Source: Dyadobacter sp. MSC1_007
GTDB lineage: Bacteria > Bacteroidota > Bacteroidia > Cytophagales > Spirosomataceae
DNA length: 64,000 nucleotides
Reading direction: 5' to 3'
Assembly: GCF_023667495.1 (NCBI RefSeq)
Contig: NZ_JAMOZL010000009.1
Location: 199,892-263,891 of the forward strand
A program made the position numbers and the translations under genes. The notes below the pieces were generated by a model that worked only from the letters and a program-made list of their open reading frames with translations, did not search any database and was not told the origin of the DNA. This document shows, in pieces, positions 9,194 through 18,306 of this stretch (its first letter is position 1; each line of letters begins with the position of its first letter).

Positions 9194-9937
9194 TTATACA
9201 AATTTTCGTAATCTGAATGACGCGTAGCCCAGGAGGTCTCTGAAATACAATAAAAGATTTTTAATTCTAGAAACAGTTCTGTGCAGTTCTCGGATTTTAT
9301 AAGATTCTTTGATTGCCTTGGTGGAGAAACTTATACCGCCTGCTTTCATTTGTGCAATGGTCGTATTTAAAAACCCAGTCTTTAGATTATCTTTTTTTCT
9401 TAATAACATTTCGTAATCGGAGCATATTTTATAGTTCAAGTTGTACAAGCCAACCGTATCAAAGAGGTTCCTCTTGTTATGTAAGGATGCAACATGCGCA
9501 GCCGACATCCCATTTTTCATTAAACTCCATTGGGCACCGTTGCCTACGATTTTGAGCAACCTGCCGCGGTCATTTATAAACTCGTTTCGGGCTGATATGT
9601 AGTCAAATTCAGAAGAATCAGTAGATTCCAGATAGTTGAGATATGAATCTATTGCATTGGGTAGTAGCTTGTCATCTGCACCAAGGAACATGATCCAGCG
9701 GCCTCTGGCCACCTTTATACCCTTATTCCATGCGTCATAAACACCCTGATCATTTTCTGATATGAAATAATCAATCTTGTCACTGAAGGACTTAATAATC
9801 TCACATGTTTTATCCTTTGATTTTGCGTCTATTAATATTAATTCAACGTTATCGTTCTTTTGAGAAACAATACTTTCAAGGCATTGCATTAAAGTCTTGT
9901 CAGCATTATAAGTGGCAATTATAATTGAGATAATCAT
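9194..9937 (-). CDS. Glycosyltransferase family 2 (WcaE-like)
   Basis: 247 residues. ISIIIATYNADKTLMQCLESI and VELILIDAKSKDKT form the donor-binding fold; FLGADDKLLPNAI near residue 88 carries the acidic metal-binding motif; YFISENDQGVYDAWNKGI is typical of the WcaE-type branch of GT2. It is separated from its neighbours by gaps of about 160-190 bases without visible genes. Cytoplasmic addition of one sugar to the lipid-linked repeat unit is the likely role. Confidence 0.8.
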   Translation of the reverse strand: MIISIIIATYNADKTLMQCLESIVSQKNDNVELILIDAKSKDKTCEIIKSFSDKIDYFISENDQGVYDAWNKGIKVARGRWIMFLGADDKLLPNAIDSYLNYLESTDSSEFDYISARNEFINDRGRLLKIVGNGAQWSLMKNGMSAAHVASLHNKRNLFDTVGLYNLNYKICSDYEMLLRKKDNLKTGFLNTTIAQMKAGGISFSTKAIKESYKIRELHRTVSRIKNLLLYFRDLLGYASFRLRKFV

Positions 9938-10096
9938 CTTACAAATTGAAAGGTGAATGGTAAATACAATTTATATTCTGGTTGTATTTTTTTTGGAAGA
10001 ATAATAGTTCGATCTTGAATTCATTAATGCCTAATCACAAATATTTGTTGTATAAAAAAAATCTAGGGAAAAATCCGCAATCAATTAGATACTTTA

Positions 10097-11197
10097 TTAT
10101 AGTTTTGGCTGAGGCGCAATTGGGGACTTTAAAGCTTTTTTTACTCCCATTAACATATTTTCTCCATTTTTAGATGGAGTTAGATATGCTCCCTCGCCAT
10201 TTTCATTCCAAGCATAAAGAAGTCCAATTTTCTCCTTTGTAGTATTTTTGGGATTATTTTTTAGCCAATAGACAAGTTGTGAAACTGACTTGTAAACCGA
10301 CTTTTGGGAGTAGCCGACATAATAGTGAGCATCTTTATAACCATTTCTTGCATTCGCCCAGGGTCTTGGATCCCAATTTAAAGTTGAAACGGGAATGTAA
10401 GGTAACCTACTCCAGTTGGAGAGGTTATTCCACATTTTGTATTCAGAATTTTGCATGCTGTCTAACGAAACCTGTTGATTTTGTCCGCTGAAGCCGAACC
10501 CATGATGATTATAGCCCGTCACTAAATCAAAGCCACATTGCTCAGATAACTTAAGAGTTGTACCTTTTGAAGTTACACATACTGCAATGGATATTCCACC
10601 TAAACCGCTATTGGCTGCTTTTAATCGAAAAGAATCAAAGGCAGCTTTAACAGCATCTGGGCTACCAAACATATTTATAAGATTGTCTATCGAAAAAAAT
10701 ATGATTAATGGCTTTTTGTCAACCTTCAAATATTGTTTAGTTACAAATTCACTGATCCACTGATCTGTACTTGCTTCCCAGTTTTTTGGAGTTACATATG
10801 AACCCTCATGATTGGCAATTAACAAGCAAAATTTCAGCCTTTTGTTATATTTGGATTTATGGTATAGTTCGAGGGCATTATTAAGCGGATTCTTTTGATT
10901 TTCCTTGCTGGTGTACCAGCAAAAACTAAAGAATGCGAGACCAGCATTTGAAGCTTCTATAATTTGTTTATCAATTATATTCTGGTTACTTGTCACCCAA
11001 CCCCATTTCGGCTCCCTTTCGGAAAATGACTTTGTCAGGATTGGGGTAATGTGGGAACTGCTTAAACTCCACCCGTCGAAATAATATGCGCCAAGTAGAA
11101 TGTTTTGGCCTCCCTTACTTTGTGAATTAATGAAACTTAATCCACAAAAAGCTAAAACCAACAATAGGGAATAACTATTTATGTGGTTCTTTTCCAT
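10097..11197 (-). CDS. Exported GH99/WbsX-like glycoside-active protein
   Basis: 366 residues. A hydrophobic N-terminal segment (about residues 8-26) resembles a signal peptide. The body has the GH99-like TIM-barrel pattern: LLGAYYFDGW at the start, FFSFCWY near residue 90, LIIFFSIDN near 165, and YAWNENGEGAYLTPS near 335, which carries the conserved acidic residues of the WbsX/endo-mannanase-like family. Family members inside O-antigen loci are often called WbsX glycosyltransferases, but the signal peptide argues for a periplasmic or surface enzyme that trims or processes the polymer. It sits directly downstream of the polymerase gene. Confidence 0.7.
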   Translation of the reverse strand: MEKNHINSYSLLLVLAFCGLSFINSQSKGGQNILLGAYYFDGWSLSSSHITPILTKSFSEREPKWGWVTSNQNIIDKQIIEASNAGLAFFSFCWYTSKENQKNPLNNALELYHKSKYNKRLKFCLLIANHEGSYVTPKNWEASTDQWISEFVTKQYLKVDKKPLIIFFSIDNLINMFGSPDAVKAAFDSFRLKAANSGLGGISIAVCVTSKGTTLKLSEQCGFDLVTGYNHHGFGFSGQNQQVSLDSMQNSEYKMWNNLSNWSRLPYIPVSTLNWDPRPWANARNGYKDAHYYVGYSQKSVYKSVSQLVYWLKNNPKNTTKEKIGLLYAWNENGEGAYLTPSKNGENMLMGVKKALKSPIAPQPKL

Positions 11198-11506
11198 AGC
11201 AAGTTTGAGATACAGATTTTCAACTTAGGATTAAAAAGCTTGCACATCAGAATTTTTTAAAGGTTTTCAATTAATATTAAAAAAATTTCTACTTGAGACA
11301 ACGCCTGACGCCCAAGCCCATTTCACGGGATTGCTTAGATTCCTTGGCTCAGCATTTCGATAACGTCACCTAAATCAAAATCATCGTTGCGTGTTACTTC
11401 CGATTTTAATCGTACGTGGCCACTTTTGACCTAGTATCAATAATTATTAGCTTATTTAATTAATATTTTTTTAACGTGACCGTCAGGAGTCCTTTCCTGT
11501 ACCACA
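11198..11506. other. Intergenic gap without recognised features
   Basis: The stretch is A/T rich and has stops in all frames I checked. No terminator hairpin or promoter of the TAnnTTTG type was recognised. Confidence 0.4.
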
Positions 11507-12862
11507 TTAGCTTACATGTTTGCTATGATAATGTAATACTTGATTCTCATTTTTCCGGAACTTAAACTGAGACCTGTTAATATTATTTAGGCCTAGACCT
11601 AGTATTAGCCACCACAAATATATGAATGGCATTCCGTATGGATTTATCGAAACAAATGAAACTATCAGCGAAGCGATAGATATCCCAATTGCAAGCGATG
11701 AAAACGGAGATAATCTCAATTTATTAGCCTTCCGTAAATTGGATGCGATTCTTAGGTGAAAAAAAATCAAAGAAAGAAGACCGACAATACCTATTTCATA
11801 GGCAATGTTCAAAAAGGCAGACTCGACAAAAAAGTCACGTCTACTTGATCTGCTATCCGCAGTTGCAAGACCGTGTCCAAATGGTTCAGACAGGATTGTC
11901 TCCATTCCCTTTTGTAAAAGGCCGGTCCTCGCAGCGGCACTCGCCTCTTTTCCTGACAAAGATGCATTAATTATATCGGCGGCTTTAGGTACCGTGATAA
12001 AAATAATAGTTGCAGCAACAAATAATGTTAAGCCAATTCCGATAATAATCTTAGGATTGAAATTTATCGCTTTTGTTACAACTAAATATACTATTGTTAT
12101 TATACTTAGTACCCAACCAGCCCTGGAAAAGGATAGAAGTAGGCATATAAACAGTAGCAATAAGGTGACGGTAATCCATGGTTTTAATTTGGGGCTAACA
12201 TTTATTTTATTTTTATTAAAAAGCGCATATATACAGACACAAAGCATAAAAGAGCAATACAATCCAAAATCATTAGGCCCGCTGAATAAACCTGACATCC
12301 TTTCTAGGCCCATGATTCTTGATGAAACTGTCTTATACTGGATGTAACCAGCTTCATCAATAAAGTCTATAGATCCTTTTATTGTAGATATCGGGACGTT
12401 GTACATAAATTGTTGAAGAAGCCCTCCGATGCAACTTAAGAATGCACTCACGATAAAGGTGTTAAGGATCTCAGAAGCTTGTTTCTGATTTAATGGACAA
12501 GAGTACATGGCAATAAAAAGAACAATTGTAAATATGTGATCTCTTAGCTGAGCTATCGCATCGCCCAAGTTTTTAGCGAACAGAAAATATAATAATACAG
12601 TTAAAGAAAAGAACGCCAACAAGGGAATAAATTCTTTTTTGACAGTAACTCTTTCGGTCTTTAAGACTTTCGCTAAAAGAACAATAACGGCAAGCTCTTT
12701 CCAAAGGGCGAATATCGTTCCTCCATCAACAAAGTAGATTAGCCCATTTTTGATAAATAGGTGGAATGGAAGCAATATTATCAAAACCTTGAGAAGTAGA
12801 ACCTTGTCGCCCAATGTCATGACTAATACTAAACTGATAAAAATTATTATTTCGATAACCAT
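11507..12862 (-). CDS. O-antigen polymerase/ligase family protein (Wzy-like)
   Basis: 451 residues, almost entirely hydrophobic with about eleven membrane segments, and a large periplasmic loop about residues 270-340 that contains TGLLQKGMETILSEPFGHGL, the pattern of the Wzy/WaaL (PF04932) family. As the only such protein in a locus with a Wzx flippase and Wza/Wzc export genes, it is most simply the repeat-unit polymerase acting on the periplasmic face of the inner membrane. A ligase function cannot be excluded from sequence alone. Confidence 0.8.
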   Translation of the reverse strand: MVIEIIIFISLVLVMTLGDKVLLLKVLIILLPFHLFIKNGLIYFVDGGTIFALWKELAVIVLLAKVLKTERVTVKKEFIPLLAFFSLTVLLYFLFAKNLGDAIAQLRDHIFTIVLFIAMYSCPLNQKQASEILNTFIVSAFLSCIGGLLQQFMYNVPISTIKGSIDFIDEAGYIQYKTVSSRIMGLERMSGLFSGPNDFGLYCSFMLCVCIYALFNKNKINVSPKLKPWITVTLLLLFICLLLSFSRAGWVLSIITIVYLVVTKAINFNPKIIIGIGLTLFVAATIIFITVPKAADIINASLSGKEASAAARTGLLQKGMETILSEPFGHGLATADSRSSRRDFFVESAFLNIAYEIGIVGLLSLIFFHLRIASNLRKANKLRLSPFSSLAIGISIASLIVSFVSINPYGMPFIYLWWLILGLGLNNINRSQFKFRKNENQVLHYHSKHVS

Positions 12863-13071
12863 ATGTTAGTATTTGTTTGAATTATGCCTTCCGTAATTTT
12901 TTTATGCAGGCTACCACTTGTCTATTTTTTATAGAACCGGATATTTAGGCACAATTTGCTATTCGGAATTTAAGCATCGACTGACATTTATCCTTCCCAT
13001 AGTCATTATTTTGTGCACTTATATAAAGCATGACTCTGCCACAGTTTTCCTGTATTAAATAAGTCGATTGC

Positions 13072-14019
13072 CTAATAAAGATCTTTTTCGAACAATTCAT
13101 TTATCTTGATTTTTGCTTCGACTATTGTATTTGCAATAATCGGTGGTAAAGACAATAGAAATTTATCCTTTAAATAGTAACTACTAGAATTAACTTTCTT
13201 ACTAAGTTCAACGATTTCTCTTTTAAGGGTACCTGACCTGTGATATGTTATCATTGATGTAATTATAAGCCGATCAGCAAAAAGTCTTAGCAATTTATCC
13301 TCCTTGAAAAACGGTTCTAATTTCTCGATATATGAAATGAAATGCCTTTCTAGGGGGGGGAGTTTTCCGGTCAGTTTATCATCGGGGCTAACATCAATAT
13401 TGTAAAAGGCTCCGCCCTTTTTTCCATAAGCAAGTTTTCCAAAACTTATTATTCTAAGGAATAGGTCATAATCTTCATAGAACGATATGCGATCATCAAA
13501 CAGACCTGTTCGCTTTAGTATACTTTTTCTAATTACAACAGAAGAAGTGTGTAATGGCAAAGCGCCATTTTTGATTCCATAAATGAGCGGATTGACAAGG
13601 TCGTGATCAATTCCATCCTTTAAAACACTCATAGAGGGCATTAGCCTTCCTTTAAATACTCTAGTATATTCCGAGGCATATAAATCTGCTTTTGGATATT
13701 TGAGAATAAGATTTCTCATGTTTTCCAAGTACCTGGGTCCCCACCAGTCGTCCGCGTCAAGTAGTGAGATAAAATCGTATTGACTATTTGAGATACCTGT
13801 ATTTCTAGCAGCACTTACGCCTGCGTTTTTTTGAGAAATTACTTTGATTCTGTTATCTAAATATTTTTTAACTAATTGAACACTATTATCTGTCGAGCCA
13901 TCATCAACTATAATTACCTCAAAGTTTCCATATGTTTGACATAGAACGGAATCCAGAGTTTTCACAATGTATTTTTCCTTGTTATATAGCGGTATGACTA
14001 CGGAAAAGAATATGCTCAT
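13072..14019 (-). CDS. Glycosyltransferase family 2 with homopolymeric C tract
   Basis: 315 residues. FSVVIPLYNKEKYIVKTLDSV, FEVIIVDDGSTDNS and the metal-binding SLLDADDWWGP near residue 90 make this a standard GT-A family 2 enzyme; SFYEDYDLFLRI near 180 is the usual acceptor-side acidic motif. Downstream, codons for KLPPLER contain eight consecutive C residues (13353-13360 on the plus strand as G). In such an A/T-rich gene this tract is unusual and could permit on/off switching by slippage. The gene follows the pyruvyl transferase by 19 bases. Confidence 0.85.
   Translation of the reverse strand: MSIFFSVVIPLYNKEKYIVKTLDSVLCQTYGNFEVIIVDDGSTDNSVQLVKKYLDNRIKVISQKNAGVSAARNTGISNSQYDFISLLDADDWWGPRYLENMRNLILKYPKADLYASEYTRVFKGRLMPSMSVLKDGIDHDLVNPLIYGIKNGALPLHTSSVVIRKSILKRTGLFDDRISFYEDYDLFLRIISFGKLAYGKKGGAFYNIDVSPDDKLTGKLPPLERHFISYIEKLEPFFKEDKLLRLFADRLIITSMITYHRSGTLKREIVELSKKVNSSSYYLKDKFLLSLPPIIANTIVEAKIKINELFEKDLY
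13353..13360 (-). repeat. Eight-base poly-C tract inside a glycosyltransferase gene
   Basis: The plus strand shows eight G in a row within codons Leu-Pro-Pro-Leu of the GT2 gene. The frame is intact in this assembly, so the gene is in the ON state. Confidence 0.8.
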
Positions 14020-14038
14020 TTGAGTTATAGATGATGAA

Positions 14039-15160
14039 TTAATTTTTTAATGAGTTGTCAAGGAAAGCTAGGGCTTTTGCTTTTTGATCTCCTAATATTG
14101 TATTTACTTTTTCCCAATCGATTTGTTCGTCAGTAATTGACTTAAGATTATTTTTGTTTGTAACTAATCTGCCCTCTAATTTAAACAGACTTAGTAAAGA
14201 GTTAAAACGTGCTAGTCCGCGATCATTGTTACCTATTACTATGAATGGAATATTGAATATTATAGAAAATACGCAACCATGAAATGAATCCGTAACAACG
14301 AATTGGGCAGATGAAAATCCCTCAATCCAATTTATGATGGAGGGATTCGGTTCATCCTCTTTTGAATGACCAATTGAAAAGCTGTTATAATTACCGGCGT
14401 GTGATACAGCCTCAATAATAGCTTTCTTTTGACTTGTCTCATCCAATATATATAGCAATAAATTATTCTCTCCACCTAGCTTTGAAACAATTAGTTGTTC
14501 GTAATCCGATTTTTGGAGAAGCATTGTTGGATCCAAGACTAGTTCTGCATTTATTCCCAGATGCTCCTTACACAGTCGGACGCCTGAGTCTTCCCTTACG
14601 GATAGTGCATCAAATTTTCCCGCTAGTATTTTTAGCTCCTTTGTTGTAACCGGATCATAATCCCAGGTGTCAACTCCAAACGAGGCGGCATAAGATATTT
14701 TTTTTATGTTGTCGTCACTTATAAAGTCAAAAAAATAGTTTTTAATGAATTTGGGATTGTATTTTTCTCGCCATACCTGGTCACTCCCGACTATACAGGC
14801 GTCAAATTTGTAGGAACTTAGTTGAGTTAATGTATGTGAACCAAATAATTCCTTTGTTTGTGGCTGAACATATTGATCAATGAATTCTTGTATATTTTGA
14901 TTATCCTTCTTGACTTTTTTTTCTTTTAAGATTACGATATCTCTCCCAAGAATATATTTAGAAATTAGACGTTTGATAATGGCAAACGGTAATTTCCATT
15001 TACTTATAGGCTTATTGGGATTGTATTTGATCAACCTTGCTTCATGACCCTTTCTTTTCAAAGTTGTCATCAGCGCATAAGCTTGAAGAATTCCTCCGTA
15101 ATTGTTGTGAAGGGGGAGTGTTAATATCCCAATTTTCATCTTCCTATTTTCATTTCCCAT
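14039..15160 (-). CDS. Polysaccharide pyruvyl transferase family protein
   Basis: 373 residues. IGILTLPLHNNYGGILQAYAL at the N-terminus, FDACIVGSDQVWREKYNP near residue 125 and the FVVTDSFHGCVFSIIFNIPF segment near 290 define the PF04230 family, which transfers a pyruvyl ketal from phosphoenolpyruvate to sugars. Such decorations add negative charge to exopolysaccharides. An ATG eight codons downstream (MKIGILTL) could also be the start and fits the family better. It lies 19 bases before the poly-C glycosyltransferase. Confidence 0.85.
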   Translation of the reverse strand: MGNENRKMKIGILTLPLHNNYGGILQAYALMTTLKRKGHEARLIKYNPNKPISKWKLPFAIIKRLISKYILGRDIVILKEKKVKKDNQNIQEFIDQYVQPQTKELFGSHTLTQLSSYKFDACIVGSDQVWREKYNPKFIKNYFFDFISDDNIKKISYAASFGVDTWDYDPVTTKELKILAGKFDALSVREDSGVRLCKEHLGINAELVLDPTMLLQKSDYEQLIVSKLGGENNLLLYILDETSQKKAIIEAVSHAGNYNSFSIGHSKEDEPNPSIINWIEGFSSAQFVVTDSFHGCVFSIIFNIPFIVIGNNDRGLARFNSLLSLFKLEGRLVTNKNNLKSITDEQIDWEKVNTILGDQKAKALAFLDNSLKN

Positions 15161-15472
15161 TTATTGAATTTTATTTTTAGAAAAGACTTGCTGAATAACA
15201 ACTTCGCATATTAACCTAATAGAATTTGTAAAGGAATTGCAAAAATATATAAATACCTTTATGTAAGATGCGGATCGATTTATAAGCCGATTAATTTGGT
15301 TTTAATCTCAACAGTAGGCCGAAGCCTATATATCAGGAATTAGTTATATATTCTTTTCCACGGCGAAATCTTAACGAACCAATAGACTGTTGACATTTCA
15401 AAGCGAACCCTTTGTCAAGGTAGATGCAGAAACATGAAAGTTATTCGCGATATGGATATCTATCTTAAAGAA
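15161..15472. other. Intergenic gap with small hairpin
   Basis: No gene is seen. A small stem, TAGGC-CGAA-GCCTA at 15315-15328, is the only structure noticed. The rest is A/T rich and stop-dense. Confidence 0.4.
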
Positions 15473-17215
15473 CTACTTTCCCATAACTTTCTTTAACCTG
15501 TTAAAGCCGTTCTCTCCAAGAACTTGTTTGGCGACCTGTTTCACTTTGCCTTTGATGTTTTCCTCAATATTTGTCATAGCTTCAAGAGCATTGTTTTCAT
15601 CCAGGCTATTGGTAAAGACTTCGAACAAAATTGGACGTTCTGTGATGTTTGGATTCAAGAAGCGTTCATAAACTTGGTCAAAATCATCCTTATTTGTCGC
15701 GCTTATATACTCAAAGCCAAGATCCTGAGCGTAATGTTTTAAAAGGGTTGCCGATTTGTTTCCATAATGCCCGGCGGCAGAAATGTATTCGTCAGCCTGA
15801 TTATCATTTTTAAAAGCAGGGTGAACCACTAGCCTGAACTCGGTACCCTTACCATTGTTCACAACCATAATTCTTAGGTTTTTACCTAAGTGCCTGTTTC
15901 CTACCACATTCATATCGTAGAAAAATGCTAAGTCACCGATTATCCCGAAATACAATTTGTTTTTATTAACAAGTGACGCTCCAACCAGGGATGAAACATT
16001 CCCATCAATTCCAAAACCACCAACATTTGACGCAGAAGATACTGAACTTGGGATTTCAAAGAAGTTCCATGAGCGTAGGCTATTCAAAATTCCAAAATGG
16101 ATAACTGAGTTCTCCGGTAAGCGATGAGCCATTTTTGATGCAGCCCAAATGTTTGAAAATGGTAGCTCTGGGATTTTGTTTTGAAGCTCGGCCAATTGAT
16201 TCTTGCAAGTCATTAAGTAAGAATCTGCAGCAATTTTTCCCTTTGTCGAATAGTATTCGAAGAAACTTTGTTCCGGCATTTCGAAAACATAACGCAGCTT
16301 TCTAAAGGTGTCTCTAATCTCGCCATCGTCACTGACCCTCCATACCTGTTTTCCTATCATACCCATAGAGTAATAATCACCGGAAATTTCTCCTATATAT
16401 ATAAGTATGTCCGGAATAATAGGCGCTTGGTCGATCATTTGTTGGGAAGCGGCTAATGAGTACAATAATCGGTATTTTCCTTTATAACCGCTTGTGTGAT
16501 CACAAAATACCACTGCGTCGTTAACCGAACAAAATTTATCCAGAATTTCGGTTTGTTCCTTAGTCCACGTAGCATGTGCACCAACAAATACCGCTACTTT
16601 ACTCTGAGGTAGTTCAGGAAATTTATCAGTTGAAAATATACGGTCAATTACGCGAACCTTCGGGAGCTCTTTTGTATTGAACGTTCTAATGTAGATTGTT
16701 GGAATGTTAATGTGGACGGGGCCTCCTCCATGCCTTTTAAGTTCTAAAATAGCTTGATTGGCCTTAATTTCACATTCCCATAAATCATCTTCGTCTTTTA
16801 TTATTGGCAGCGTCACACTTAGTTTCGCGACATCATTGGGAATCGACGCTCGGTCAATGACCTGTGCTACATGGTGTCCTACTTTTGATATGGCTTGGCT
16901 GGAAGTAACAGCTAATATCGGCAGTTTGCGGTAGTAAGCTTCTGTCAGTGCCGGCAAATAGTTTCGCGAGGAAGTCGCTCCTGTACAGGTTATTACAACA
17001 GGCTCACCCGATTCGGCCGCCAGACCACAGGCGATATAAGCAGCTGAGCGCTCATCAGCTGAGGAATACATCTCAAAATAAGGATCGTGTTGCATGCACG
17101 CTACCATTGCAACATTCGTGGATCCTGGGGATGCAACGACTTTGCGAATGCCGTGTTCTTTCAACAATGCAACTAATACCTGTGCATTTTTTTCGTCTAC
17201 ATAAGATTTCTCCAT
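15473..17215 (-). CDS. Thiamine-diphosphate-dependent enzyme, MenD/acetolactate synthase-like
   Basis: 580 residues, the size of three-domain TPP enzymes. The N-terminal domain has VVASPGSTNVAMVACM and the catalytic-glutamate region SSADERSAAYIACGLA, which closely recall MenD. The C-terminal domain has the TPP/Mg motif: GDLAFF near residue 425 and LRIMVVNNG about 25 residues on. It sits eight bases after an SDR gene and before a pyruvyl transferase in a polysaccharide locus. The known relatives condense or decarboxylate 2-keto acids; here a role in making a branched sugar or an acyl-type substituent is inference. A menaquinone role is unlikely because no other men gene is near. Confidence 0.75.
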   Translation of the reverse strand: MEKSYVDEKNAQVLVALLKEHGIRKVVASPGSTNVAMVACMQHDPYFEMYSSADERSAAYIACGLAAESGEPVVITCTGATSSRNYLPALTEAYYRKLPILAVTSSQAISKVGHHVAQVIDRASIPNDVAKLSVTLPIIKDEDDLWECEIKANQAILELKRHGGGPVHINIPTIYIRTFNTKELPKVRVIDRIFSTDKFPELPQSKVAVFVGAHATWTKEQTEILDKFCSVNDAVVFCDHTSGYKGKYRLLYSLAASQQMIDQAPIIPDILIYIGEISGDYYSMGMIGKQVWRVSDDGEIRDTFRKLRYVFEMPEQSFFEYYSTKGKIAADSYLMTCKNQLAELQNKIPELPFSNIWAASKMAHRLPENSVIHFGILNSLRSWNFFEIPSSVSSASNVGGFGIDGNVSSLVGASLVNKNKLYFGIIGDLAFFYDMNVVGNRHLGKNLRIMVVNNGKGTEFRLVVHPAFKNDNQADEYISAAGHYGNKSATLLKHYAQDLGFEYISATNKDDFDQVYERFLNPNITERPILFEVFTNSLDENNALEAMTNIEENIKGKVKQVAKQVLGENGFNRLKKVMGK

Positions 17216-17223
17216 AACAAAAT

Positions 17224-18306
17224 TTATCTAGTAAAATATTTTATGCCTACTTTGTAAAAATATCTACTAAGTAGGTATCTGATTTTTTGTTTTATTCCCT
17301 TTATTTCTGCCAATGAAGTATGTTCTCCAGACTGTCTGTCTTTCACGGCCTCTAATTTCCAGTCAATATCATTAAATCTCGGATTTTTGAGGAAATCTGT
17401 TAAACAACTTTTTAGCCCAACTTCTATTTTAGTAAAACTGTTTGTACTAGCATTTTTATTTATTTTGGAATTGTCAAATTTTCTGTTAAAAAACCTGTCA
17501 TATAAGATTTGGTATTTTGCAGGTTTGCACTCAACAAACTTTCCCAAGTCTTGAAACAATATCTTCGGTTTATAACCTAAATGCTTCTCTAGTACCTCCA
17601 GGTATATGTTTAAAATGTTATTCCATGTGTTCGATTCATTTGCTGTGATATGAAAGGTTTCTCCTAAGGCGCTCGAAGCACCAATTATTGAGTTTATTCC
17701 ATGGGCCACATCCAATCCATAAGTTAAAGTCGTTTCTTTAGAATTAATGTCACTGGAAAAGACGATTGTTCTACCTTTTAGGGCCCGATAGAGCCACTCT
17801 TCCTTTTCCAGGACACCAAGTTGTAATCGATTTTCAGCGTAAGTAATATATGGACGAATTATAGTCCAATTATTACGCCCTGAACTTCTTAGAATATTTT
17901 CTTGTCTTGCCTTTGTTAATGAATACTCATCTGTTGATAAAAACTCTGTGTCTTGTGACACGTCAAGTAAACGTGGCGAATTTTCAGTGATGGACTGATC
18001 TGATTCAGCATAGACTCTCGCTGAACTGAGAAATACATATTGTGATGTATTCTCAAGCAATAAACTCACACGCCGTTGAAAACTGTCTGTTGAATACACC
18101 ATGAAATCAACAATTGCATCCCATCGCTCCGACAAAATCGTTTGAAGAAAGTCGATATCGTTGGCATTACCTTTTACATAGCGTATATTATTAACAGAAT
18201 CTCTTTCAGTTCTAGATGTAACTACTGTCTCGATACCACTGTTCGAAAGGAGTTGTGTTAAGTGGGCTCCCATCGCTCCTGTTCCTCCCAAAACTAACAC
18301 TTTCAT
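17224..18306 (-). CDS. NAD-dependent SDR epimerase/reductase
   Basis: 360 residues. The Rossmann motif VLGGTGAMGAHLTQLL opens the protein, VFLSSARVYAES near residue 95 is the catalytic serine strand, and YSLTKARQEN near 130 gives Tyr-x3-Lys. The remainder, IIRPYITYAENR and FHITANESNTWNNIL, is typical of extended SDRs acting on nucleotide sugars or similar substrates. Its ATG overlaps the flippase TGA (ATGA) and the MenD-like gene follows after eight bases, so flippase, SDR and TPP enzyme are almost surely co-translated. The substrate is unknown; it might reduce the product of the TPP enzyme. Confidence 0.8.
   Translation of the reverse strand: MKVLVLGGTGAMGAHLTQLLSNSGIETVVTSRTERDSVNNIRYVKGNANDIDFLQTILSERWDAIVDFMVYSTDSFQRRVSLLLENTSQYVFLSSARVYAESDQSITENSPRLLDVSQDTEFLSTDEYSLTKARQENILRSSGRNNWTIIRPYITYAENRLQLGVLEKEEWLYRALKGRTIVFSSDINSKETTLTYGLDVAHGINSIIGASSALGETFHITANESNTWNNILNIYLEVLEKHLGYKPKILFQDLGKFVECKPAKYQILYDRFFNRKFDNSKINKNASTNSFTKIEVGLKSCLTDFLKNPRFNDIDWKLEAVKDRQSGEHTSLAEIKGIKQKIRYLLSRYFYKVGIKYFTR

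Noticed and set aside
17224-18306. SDR as the missing RmlD reductase
   Set aside because: It lacks the RmlD-type sequence pattern, is 60 residues longer than RmlD, and is coupled to the flippase and TPP enzyme rather than to rmlABC.
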